Positions 24,611 to 33,196 of a stretch of 62,467 nucleotides of DNA are shown here, one piece after another; the first letter of the stretch is position 1, and the number at the start of each line of letters is the position of its first letter. The stretch is from a virus. The notes beneath the pieces are model-generated. The model was given only the letters and a program-made list of their open reading frames with translations, did not search any database and was not told the DNA's origin. Both the position numbers and the translations under genes were made by a program. The DNA is taken from the IMG/VR virus record IMGVR_UViG_3300030012_003842, positions 1 to 62,467 of that record, one strand, 5' to 3'.

Positions 24611-27600
24611 ATGCCAATAGTAACCACAAATTTTATCAGAGGACGTATGAATAAGTCTGTGGATGAAAGACTTCTTCCACCAGGCGAATACGTAGACGCT
24701 ATGAATCTACGATTGGGTTCTACTGAAACAACAGAGGTTGGAGCAGTAGAAAATAGTAGGGGTAATACGCAGTTAACAACTTTAGCTTTTGATGGTCAAA
24801 ATTTATCTTCATCAGCTACCTGTATCGGAGCATATCAAGACAGTGCTAATGAAACATTATATTGGTTTGTACATGACCCTGCTTTTCCTTGTGGTGGTAA
24901 AGTAAACAAACTTGATTTAATTTTATCATACAATACCAATGCAAATACTTTAAGATACCATGTAGTATCTTTTACTGTTTTAAATTTTAATCCTTTACAT
25001 TTAATGACAGCTGTCGAAAAGATAGAAAATTTACTTTTCTTTTCTGACAATTTTAATCCACCAAGAAAAATTAACATTACACAGAGTTATGATTTTCCTG
25101 TAGCATGTATTGACCAAATAGTAGATGAGGATTTAAATGTTATTGTAAAACCACCAGGATACGAGTTTGAACCTGGGGTTACACCTACAGCTGATATACC
25201 ATTACCAGCTCCAACCTTTGTTGGTTTACAATTACCTGGTTCTGAAAATTATATAGAGGATAGGTTTTTATCTTTTGCTTACAGGTATAGATATGAAAAC
25301 AACGAATACAGTGCAACATCATTATTTTCTAATCCTGCTTTTGCTACAAATCCTTTTAAGTTTAGTGTAAAAAATTACAATAACGAAGGAATGCAAAACA
25401 GATTTAATGCTGTTGATATTTCTTTTAACACAGGAAGTGAAAGAGTTTTAGAAGTAGATTTATTATTTAAAGACTCAAGTAATAATAATATATATGTAAT
25501 AGAAAGGTTTAATAAATTAGAACAAGGCTGGGCAGATAATTCTGTACACACTTTTCAGTTTAACAACAGTAAAATATATTCTGTTTTAGGAAGTGATGAG
25601 TTGTTAAGGCTGTATGATAATGTACCTAAAAAAGCTCAAGCATTAACTATTATGGGTAACCGTTTAATTTACGGTAACTATGTGGATGGATACAATATTA
25701 CAAATGAAAATGACCAGGAGATTGCAATAGATTATAGCACTGAGCTGGTATCTAAAAATGTAGGTTTCGAACAGTTGCCTGAACCTTCAATAGCAAATGG
25801 TGACAACTATACAATCGACCCTAACAATACAGTGACTGCAACCAATGCTAAAGCTCAAATAGATTTAACAGACGTGGCTACTAAGTTAAAGAAAAACTCT
25901 GTACTTAGTATTAGTTTATTATTAGAGTCTTCTGAAATAGGAGGAACAACAGGCGAGCCTTGTTTTCAAGACAATATAAATTTTGGTCAGGGCACAATTA
26001 ATTTTGATATAAGTATAACCTTACAACAAGATTATGCAAGTGTTTATGATTTTTCTCAAAGCTCTGATTTTAGAAACGCAATAGGTACGCAACAAGGAGT
26101 TAACTTTCAACCAATGGCAACAGCAAGTCAAGGTGGTTCTCTTACTGATAAGTTCAATAATGATTTAGCTTTACCTTCTATTACTTGTACGTTTACAAAA
26201 GTAATTAGTAGTATTGATAGCTCAACAGCTCAGCAAGGATTTAGAATTACAGCTTCACCAGGTAGTAATATTATTGGATTGCAAACATTAGCAATGAAAT
26301 TCAATAGTGCAGCTGGTGCACCAAACACACCTGCAACAGATTTGTATGAATATTTTAGAGTGGTTTCTGCTGATGTAGTTTTTAGCACAGCTTCATTTAC
26401 AGGTTCATTACATAGTAATAGAGACTTTGCAACTGGTATTGTTTACTTAGATGAATACGGAAGAGCATCGACAGTGTTGACTTCAAACTTTAATACCATA
26501 AGTATACCTACAGCAAACAGTATAACCCTTAACAGTATAAAAGCAACAGTAGAAAACTATGCACCATCATGGGCACAGAGGTATAAGTTTGTAGTTAAAC
26601 CAAGTAAAGGTAATTACGAAACAATATTTTCTAATTTTTATTATTCTGTACAAACATCACAAGTAACTTATTTTAAGTTAGAAGGTGATAATCAAAATAA
26701 AGTAAAAACGGGAGATACATTAATTGTAAAAACAGACGTAGGTGGTCCTATATCAGAAGTTGTTAAAGCAAAAGTTTTAAATGTAGAAGGACAAGCAAGA
26801 GACTTTTTAAATGATGACCAAGGTATGGGTAATAATACAAATCAATTACCTGGGTTATACATGGAAATAAAACCTTCAGGTTTTAATGTCAACATACCTG
26901 ATGATGCAGTGGTTGACAATGGTGAAAAGAAAACAACAGGTACTGGTAATGATGGTACTTGTAAACATGGTGTGGTTTATCCTTTATTTACAACTGATGC
27001 TGGAGTAACAACAAATTATGATATACCAGCTGGTTCAGCTATTGATATCAACATTAGAGTAAGTAGACCAGGAAGAGGAAGTAAGTGTGAAGAATATAAT
27101 TGGAAATGGAACCAAACTTTATTTTCATCAGCTGATTATCCAGACTTTAGAAGATGGTGGATTGGAGACCAAGTAAATGCTTCGAATGCTTCACCTGGTG
27201 AAGTGGCAGCACAAGGAAGTATAGATGTTGTTTTTAAAACAGCTGTAGGTAGTTTCTCAGCAGGCGTGCCTGGTGTTACTTGTACAGATAACAGTGGTGC
27301 AACTATGGGTAATAATACTATCTTTTTTCAATTTGTTCAAGACACTCCTAACGACCCAACATCACCACTTGGTTTAGTTGTGAAAACTAAAAAGCAAGGA
27401 TGTTCAGGTTTCCAACCATTTTCCAGAAGAAGAAATGTTTCAGTTAGATGTGAGATTGTTGTTACAAGAGCTAACACTATGATAGTGTTTGAAACAGAAC
27501 CTGTAGATGCAAGTGCAGGTATATTCTTTGACGCATCAGATTCTTATCCTGTTATAAGAGACGCAACAACTGGTAATTATTTTCATCAAGCTCCAACAGC

Positions 27601-29419
27601 TGATGGAGACCAAAACCAGACTGCTACTCAACCAGCGATTGTAACACTACCATTTATAGATTGTTTTACTTTTGGTAATGGTGTAGAAAGTTTTAAGATT
27701 AAAGATGATTTAGCGGGCAGAGCTTTAAAGATGGGGCAAAGAAGTTTAGCGGTATCAGAGCAAGACTTTAAAGAAGCACATCGTTTCGCTGATTTGACAT
27801 ACAGTGGTGTGTTTAGCACCAATGCAGGAGTAAATAATCTTAATGAATTTAATTTAGGATTAGCAAACTTTAAAGAATTAGAAACAAGTTTTGGTCCAAT
27901 ACAAAAACTTTATGCAAGAGAAACTGATATACTCACATTACAAGAAGATAAAATAAGTTATGTATTGGCTTCGAAAAATTTAATTAGCGATGCCACAGGT
28001 GGCGGTGCTATTGTTTCTTCACCAACAATTTTAGGAACTCAAATTGCAAGAACAGAAGAATATGGAATTAGTTTTAATCCAGAAAGTTTTGCAGTATATG
28101 GAGATAGTTATTATTTCACTGACACAAAAAGAGTAGGAGTAATTAGATTAGTTGGTAATTCTCAGAACGACCAGCTTGAAGTTATATCAGATAAAGGAAT
28201 GCGTTCGTGGTTTAGAGATAATTTTCAATTAGCTTTAGGTACACAAAAATTAGGTGGCTATGACCCTTACATGGATGAATATGTTTTATCTACTAATGAT
28301 AAATTAGTTCCTATACCACCAGTCATATATGAATGTGGTTCAGAGTTTCAAGCTTCATCAACCTCACCTCAAACTTATACTATTGAGTTTGGAACTATAA
28401 TAGGCGACATAGTTGTTGACTTTACAGTAACTGGTTCAGCGACTTTCCAAATAACTTGGAGTGGTAATACAGTTAGTTCAGGTGTTCAAACAAACACAAC
28501 CAGTAGTATTACAATAAGTAAAACTACTAACACACCAACCACAGCTGTGGTTACTGTAACTCCAAGCAGTGGTAGTGCAAGCTGGACAGTGCAACCAAAA
28601 TGTGTACCACCTTTAAATATAACTGTATTTAAATGTGTTATAAATTCTAACATAGATAGTGGTGAGTTGATTCATGTAGAGTATGGCTGGAGCGACAGTC
28701 AAACTATAAGCCCAATAGATACAGACCAAATAACTATGGGCTCTAATCCACAAGTGTTTAGTTATTTCCAAAGTCAAACAGGTGTGCGTTCTGTGGGGGT
28801 TTATCCATACAACGGAGCCAGTTTAAACATGAGGATTAACAAGATGGCTACTGATACTTATGACTATAAGTTTCCAAATGATAATTTTAAATTTTTATCA
28901 ACGAACACTTTGTATGCAAATACAGTTTCAGATGTAAGTACACTGTTAGGTTTAGCTTCTACAATACCAAATGGTTTTGTTACAAATCCAAGTGGTACAA
29001 ATATTAGAGAAGCTACGGTAACACCTGCAACAAACCCTGCATTTACATTACCTACCAATCAACAGTACTTATATTTAATTTATGATTTTAGATTTACAGC
29101 TGCACAAAATTTATGTTACTCTGACACATCAGCTTCTGAAGCATGTTGTGATTGTACAATACCTTGTAATTCATTTCAAGCAAGTACTGTACAAGTAACA
29201 CAAACCGTAGCTTGTAATCAACCATTAAGTCAAACTTATTATTATGCAGGCTCAGGTGGATTAGCGTTGTATGATTTAGTGTATTCAGACGCAGCCTGCG
29301 CTGGTAATGCACCAGGACAAGGTATAAACAATCTACCAGCTGGTTATTATAAGATAACAGGAAATGAGTATATTAGGGTAAATAATTTAGGAATGGTAAT
29401 AGAAAAAGCAAGTTGTTAA
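24611..29419 (+). CDS. Phage stabilization-type tail protein (1602 aa)
   Basis: The start IVTTNFIRGRMNKSVDERLLPPGEYVDAMN (quoted across two blocks) is split by RGRMNKSVDERL and PPGEYVDAMNLRLGS, a signature of proteins annotated as P22 gp10-like stabilization proteins in crAss-like phages. Residues 60-400 look like a beta-propeller, with recurring strand blocks such as LYWFVHDP and LLFFSDNF. The middle and C-terminal parts are large, beta-rich insertions. The last 90 residues are Cys-containing and resemble repeats in the next gene. Likely closes the portal and forms part of a tail hub. Confidence 0.7.
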   Translation: MPIVTTNFIRGRMNKSVDERLLPPGEYVDAMNLRLGSTETTEVGAVENSRGNTQLTTLAFDGQNLSSSATCIGAYQDSANETLYWFVHDPAFPCGGKVNKLDLILSYNTNANTLRYHVVSFTVLNFNPLHLMTAVEKIENLLFFSDNFNPPRKINITQSYDFPVACIDQIVDEDLNVIVKPPGYEFEPGVTPTADIPLPAPTFVGLQLPGSENYIEDRFLSFAYRYRYENNEYSATSLFSNPAFATNPFKFSVKNYNNEGMQNRFNAVDISFNTGSERVLEVDLLFKDSSNNNIYVIERFNKLEQGWADNSVHTFQFNNSKIYSVLGSDELLRLYDNVPKKAQALTIMGNRLIYGNYVDGYNITNENDQEIAIDYSTELVSKNVGFEQLPEPSIANGDNYTIDPNNTVTATNAKAQIDLTDVATKLKKNSVLSISLLLESSEIGGTTGEPCFQDNINFGQGTINFDISITLQQDYASVYDFSQSSDFRNAIGTQQGVNFQPMATASQGGSLTDKFNNDLALPSITCTFTKVISSIDSSTAQQGFRITASPGSNIIGLQTLAMKFNSAAGAPNTPATDLYEYFRVVSADVVFSTASFTGSLHSNRDFATGIVYLDEYGRASTVLTSNFNTISIPTANSITLNSIKATVENYAPSWAQRYKFVVKPSKGNYETIFSNFYYSVQTSQVTYFKLEGDNQNKVKTGDTLIVKTDVGGPISEVVKAKVLNVEGQARDFLNDDQGMGNNTNQLPGLYMEIKPSGFNVNIPDDAVVDNGEKKTTGTGNDGTCKHGVVYPLFTTDAGVTTNYDIPAGSAIDINIRVSRPGRGSKCEEYNWKWNQTLFSSADYPDFRRWWIGDQVNASNASPGEVAAQGSIDVVFKTAVGSFSAGVPGVTCTDNSGATMGNNTIFFQFVQDTPNDPTSPLGLVVKTKKQGCSGFQPFSRRRNVSVRCEIVVTRANTMIVFETEPVDASAGIFFDASDSYPVIRDATTGNYFHQAPTADGDQNQTATQPAIVTLPFIDCFTFGNGVESFKIKDDLAGRALKMGQRSLAVSEQDFKEAHRFADLTYSGVFSTNAGVNNLNEFNLGLANFKELETSFGPIQKLYARETDILTLQEDKISYVLASKNLISDATGGGAIVSSPTILGTQIARTEEYGISFNPESFAVYGDSYYFTDTKRVGVIRLVGNSQNDQLEVISDKGMRSWFRDNFQLALGTQKLGGYDPYMDEYVLSTNDKLVPIPPVIYECGSEFQASSTSPQTYTIEFGTIIGDIVVDFTVTGSATFQITWSGNTVSSGVQTNTTSSITISKTTNTPTTAVVTVTPSSGSASWTVQPKCVPPLNITVFKCVINSNIDSGELIHVEYGWSDSQTISPIDTDQITMGSNPQVFSYFQSQTGVRSVGVYPYNGASLNMRINKMATDTYDYKFPNDNFKFLSTNTLYANTVSDVSTLLGLASTIPNGFVTNPSGTNIREATVTPATNPAFTLPTNQQYLYLIYDFRFTAAQNLCYSDTSASEACCDCTIPCNSFQASTVQVTQTVACNQPLSQTYYYAGSGGLALYDLVYSDAACAGNAPGQGINNLPAGYYKITGNEYIRVNNLGMVIEKASC

Positions 29420-29420
29420 T

Positions 29421-30992
29421 ATGGCAGTAAATTACGGTATATTTTATTTTGATGGTTTGAATTTTTCAAGCGCAATCTCTGTGTACTCAGACGCAGCCCT
29501 AACTTCATTAGCGGCAGACGGTTACTATGCACAAAACGGAATTGTAAGACAACAGCTCAATGGTATATTGCTTAATGCTCAACCATGTACATCCTGTGGT
29601 GTAGATTGTGGTTCTGGTATTAGTGCTTCGTTTGGAGGTAGTGGTTATTTCAACGCTGATATTAATGTAGCAAACAGTGTGGGAGCGGTAGTAATATATG
29701 GCTATCTAACATCTTCAATACCAGATGGTATGCAAGCAACCTTTAACAATGTTACATATAACAAGCTTACATGTTTTAATAATCATAATGGTGTTACGTT
29801 AATTGATTGTAATAGAAATACAAACCTTGATTATTCTGGTGTAAACAATCAACCCGCAACTGGTACAAACTTTACTTTAGTTGGTAATGATGGAGGTTCG
29901 TCAGTGTGTGGAACATACAATAATGTTACTGAATATAATTTAGTTGGAACAAGTTACGTTGCGACTGGAGGTACAAGAAGTATGACTATAGTAAACAATA
30001 TGGTTGGTTGTGCAACAGATAACTCAACACCATTCTCACCTGTATTTACATTAGTAGTTCCTAAAACAGATGTTAGTTTAACAAATGTAAACGTAGAAAT
30101 CTTTGCTCCGTTAAGCAATACAGTATTTTCTTGGGAAATATTATGTCCTACTGCTTTACCAAGCTTTACAGGTTCAGCTTTACAAGACAATACTAATTGT
30201 ACTTCACCAACTACAACTTATTACTTTGCACGAAATGCACAAGGTACAAGCGCGCCATTTACAAAAGATACAAACACCACACCTAACATTGGTAATTTTG
30301 TTTATACTGATGATAGTGGAGCAACTGCTTTGAATAATACTTCAGCCTTGAGATATGTAATAATAAACAGTACCACAGCTCTTGGTATAAGAAACGGAGT
30401 GGTGGTTAGTTCAGCTGCGTGTGCTAATACTGGAGGATTTACAGCATTCCAATCATCATCAAGTACATCTGTAGGTGCAGTTTGTGACGGAGGAACAACA
30501 CCACCAGTAACTCAAACATTCTACCATGATGGTACAGGAGTTGGACCTGGAGGAGTTTATCCTACCAATGGTGATACAGTTTACAGTGACTCAGCTGGTG
30601 CAAGCACTTTATCATCAGGCACATACTTCCTATATTCTTCTGGTGGTAATTCAAACTATATGACAATAGGAGTGGGTGGTTCATGTACGGCAGTAAATTG
30701 TACACCACCGAGCACTGTATTCTTTATGAGTGTAGATGCTAATTCTTGTAATGCCTTCTGTAATTCTAATTATCAAATTAATATTCAAAGGGGTACTACA
30801 AATAATGATGCTTATGCAGATGTTGAAGTGGGAGATACAATAGCAGGTTCATCATTGACACCTGGCTGGTATGCTTACGCAGCTTCAAATACAAACACAA
30901 ACACGGGAACGTTTAAACTAATGCAAGTAGATAGTAATAATCAAATAACAACAATAGCAGTTTGCCAGTCAGGCGCATGTGCTATACCATAA
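29421..30992 (+). CDS. Cys-containing repeat structural protein (523 aa)
   Basis: Starts one base after the previous gene. Contains several copies of a motif with VYSDAA/VYSDSAG, a turn, then LxxGxY and NYMTIG or similar, plus Cys residues (for example 29421 protein residues 14-45 and 365-430). The same motif ends the 1602-aa protein. Ser/Thr/Asn-rich and without enzymatic motifs. Probably a tail appendage or adhesin. Confidence 0.62.
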   Translation: MAVNYGIFYFDGLNFSSAISVYSDAALTSLAADGYYAQNGIVRQQLNGILLNAQPCTSCGVDCGSGISASFGGSGYFNADINVANSVGAVVIYGYLTSSIPDGMQATFNNVTYNKLTCFNNHNGVTLIDCNRNTNLDYSGVNNQPATGTNFTLVGNDGGSSVCGTYNNVTEYNLVGTSYVATGGTRSMTIVNNMVGCATDNSTPFSPVFTLVVPKTDVSLTNVNVEIFAPLSNTVFSWEILCPTALPSFTGSALQDNTNCTSPTTTYYFARNAQGTSAPFTKDTNTTPNIGNFVYTDDSGATALNNTSALRYVIINSTTALGIRNGVVVSSAACANTGGFTAFQSSSSTSVGAVCDGGTTPPVTQTFYHDGTGVGPGGVYPTNGDTVYSDSAGASTLSSGTYFLYSSGGNSNYMTIGVGGSCTAVNCTPPSTVFFMSVDANSCNAFCNSNYQINIQRGTTNNDAYADVEVGDTIAGSSLTPGWYAYAASNTNTNTGTFKLMQVDSNNQITTIAVCQSGACAIP

Positions 30993-30994
30993 TT

Positions 30995-31786
30995 ATGAGT
31001 TTACAAAATTATACATTAACATATAAACCAGAGAATGACGGATGGCCTTCGTTTTATTCATTCATACCCGAATATATAATAGGTATGAATGCCTACTTAT
31101 ATACTTTTAAAAACGGCAATCTATATAGGCACAACACAAATGTAAACCGTAATGAATATTACAATGTATCAGGTACGTTAGCTCCATCCACTTTGACAAG
31201 TGTATTTAATCCAGAGCCAACCTTATCTATAAAATTATTTAAAACATTATCTTTTGAGAGTAATGCTGCTTGGGATTGCACCAATCTATTAACTGATTTG
31301 AGTCAAGGTGATGTCGATGAAATACATTTTGAACAGAAAGAAGGAGAATGGTATGCTTATGTAAGACACCTTGAAGGTGTAACTGATTTCACTTTGCGTT
31401 ATGCAAATGGTTTAGGTACAGTAAGTATCGCTCCAACTGGACCAGCAACAGCAAGAGTTGTAACTTTAGGTCAACCTATTGGTAACATAGTAAGCATAGG
31501 AGCTGTGATATATACGTTAGTTCAAGGACAAACACCAGCTGTAGCAGGAACAATAATAGGTATAGATAGAAATGCAAACACTATTACAGTAAATGAAACA
31601 ATACCTACAGGACCTCCAGCTCCAGTGGGACCAGTCAATGGAGATTTTATTTTATTTACAAACAACACGGTAGCTGAATCATACGGAATGAGAGGTTATT
31701 TTATGGAATTTACTTTGTCCAACAACGACACTACACCTGTAGAGCTATTCTCAGTGGGTAGTAGTGTGATGAAAAGTTTTCCATAG
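30995..31786 (+). CDS. Conserved structural protein (263 aa)
   Basis: The ATG at 30995 begins SLQNYTLTYKPENDGWPSFY, followed by IIGMNAYLYTFKNGNLYRHN, a combination I recall from many crAss-like and marine Bacteroidota phages in the tail module. The ATG at 30962 is rejected because it would overlap 30 bases of the previous gene. A weakly similar insert of the VGDIVYN type is at residues 130-215. Tail or capsid-associated; precise role unknown. Confidence 0.65.
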   Translation: MSLQNYTLTYKPENDGWPSFYSFIPEYIIGMNAYLYTFKNGNLYRHNTNVNRNEYYNVSGTLAPSTLTSVFNPEPTLSIKLFKTLSFESNAAWDCTNLLTDLSQGDVDEIHFEQKEGEWYAYVRHLEGVTDFTLRYANGLGTVSIAPTGPATARVVTLGQPIGNIVSIGAVIYTLVQGQTPAVAGTIIGIDRNANTITVNETIPTGPPAPVGPVNGDFILFTNNTVAESYGMRGYFMEFTLSNNDTTPVELFSVGSSVMKSFP

Positions 31787-31794
31787 AAATTTAT

Positions 31795-31802
31795 TATCTT
31801 TG
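31795..31802 (+). promoter_or_regulatory. -7 box (TATCTTTG)
   Basis: TATCTTTG lies 18 bases before the ATG at 31821. It overlaps the alternative TTG start at 31800, which argues for the later ATG. Likely drives the internal virion protein block. Confidence 0.6.
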
Positions 31803-31820
31803 TCTGAAATAGTATACAAC

Positions 31821-32354
31821 ATGCAAGAATCTTTGGTAACTAAGGAATATAAACCAGAAGATATATTACATGCTGTCCACTATAACAAAGGTATTTTATG
31901 GGATAAGATAACTGCATTTCGTAAACAAATATCTGTTTTAGAAGGAGCAGCTACTCATGAGGTAGGAAAACCACAGGAAGAATTAATGCAGAAACATTAT
32001 CCGTTGAAGCATCACATGAAAGGTGGTTTATATACCAGAGAAATATTTATGCCGAAGGGACATTTGATTGTTTCGTTTATACATAAACAACATCATCCGT
32101 CTTTTTTACTTCAGGGTAAGGTTTCTTTTTTGAATGATGAAGGTAAAGTAATTACTATTGAGGCACCACGTACGGTGTTTACACAGGTGGGAACACAAAG
32201 AATATTTTACGTTCATGAAGACACAAAATGGGTGTGTGTATATAAGACAGATGCAAAAACAGTAGAGGAAGCAGAAAAAGAAATATATGCGGTAAGCTAT
32301 AAAGAGCTACCGAAAAAAGTAATTAATAAATTTTTAAAACTATGTCAGGAGTAA
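31821..32354 (+). CDS. Cupin-like protein (177 aa)
   Basis: The central part reads as a cupin barrel: GGLYTREIFMPKGHLIVS, then KQHHPSFLLQGKVSFLND with paired His, then TVFTQVGTQRIFYVHEDTKW. The His-His/Gly pattern suits a small cupin that may bind a metal. It stands alone with its own promoter ahead of internal virion genes. Role unknown; structural and sugar- or metal-binding roles are both possible. Confidence 0.55.
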   Translation: MQESLVTKEYKPEDILHAVHYNKGILWDKITAFRKQISVLEGAATHEVGKPQEELMQKHYPLKHHMKGGLYTREIFMPKGHLIVSFIHKQHHPSFLLQGKVSFLNDEGKVITIEAPRTVFTQVGTQRIFYVHEDTKWVCVYKTDAKTVEEAEKEIYAVSYKELPKKVINKFLKLCQE

Positions 32355-33187
32355 TAGCAGCAATAGGACTTGGTTTATCTGCAGTAGGTTCAGGAGTTAG
32401 TTTCGCTCAAGCTGCTAAGGCAAGGCGTGAACAAAGAAAAGCTCAGAACGAACAAAAAAAATTAATGCAGAAAGCTAAGCAGCGAGCTGAGAAAAACTTT
32501 TACGATACATTAAACGTGCCTATAGATGCGTTTGAGAATCAGTTTAAACAGAACCAACAAGTAGCAGCACAAGCATTATCAGCCTTACAAGAAGGTGATG
32601 CAAGAAACTTAGCGGCTGGTGTTGGTGGTTTACAAGCTGCCGCATCACAAGCGAATGAAGCTGTTCGTACAGGTATGCAAGACGCCTTATATCAAAATCA
32701 AAAGATGAAGGTTGAAGCTAAGGATAGAATCAACCAACAACTTATTGATATGGAGGTAGGCGCAGCTGCCGACCAAGCTCAATTAGCAAGAGACTATGGA
32801 AGAGATGAAGCTGCTGGTATACAAGGTGGTATCACAGCTGCAGCACAAGCTGCTCAATCAGCATCACAGTTAGTTCCTTTATTTAGTGCAAGTAAAGCTG
32901 ACAGAGCTGCGTCATCATTAGATGAAGCATTTGGTACAGGAGATGAATTAGGTAAAACTACTGGTGAGGGTGGAACTGGAATGACAAGTCAACAAAGATT
33001 AAATAAATTATCTGGTTATAATTTTACACCGAGAGAAATTAGACAATTAACTCGAGGTGGTAGGCTTGATGTAGACGCATTCAAAACTTTTGTTACTGGA
33101 ACAGACGATAGGTTTAAAGACCTACAACAGGGTATTGGTGCTGTTACTGATTTAGCTTCACTACAAAAATTACTTTACGGATATTAA
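32342..33187 (+). CDS. Internal virion protein candidate (281 aa)
   Basis: The N-terminus is a Gly/Ala-rich hydrophobic helix (IAAIGLGLSAVGSGVSFAQAA), then a long Gln/Ala/Lys coiled coil (about 25-165). This matches small ejection proteins encoded just before very large internal proteins in podoviruses (compare T7 gp14 in layout, not sequence). Probably enters the cell envelope during DNA delivery. Confidence 0.6.
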   Translation: MSGVIAAIGLGLSAVGSGVSFAQAAKARREQRKAQNEQKKLMQKAKQRAEKNFYDTLNVPIDAFENQFKQNQQVAAQALSALQEGDARNLAAGVGGLQAAASQANEAVRTGMQDALYQNQKMKVEAKDRINQQLIDMEVGAAADQAQLARDYGRDEAAGIQGGITAAAQAAQSASQLVPLFSASKADRAASSLDEAFGTGDELGKTTGEGGTGMTSQQRLNKLSGYNFTPREIRQLTRGGRLDVDAFKTFVTGTDDRFKDLQQGIGAVTDLASLQKLLYGY

Positions 33188-33196
33188 AATTAGGCT

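Noticed and set aside
30962-30994. Upstream ATG for the 263-aa structural protein
   Set aside because: It would overlap the previous gene by 31 bases, and the recalled family begins near SLQNYTLTY at 30995.
31800-31820. TTG start giving a longer cupin-like protein
   Set aside because: It lies inside the -7 box at 31795-31802; the ATG at 31821 is a better start.
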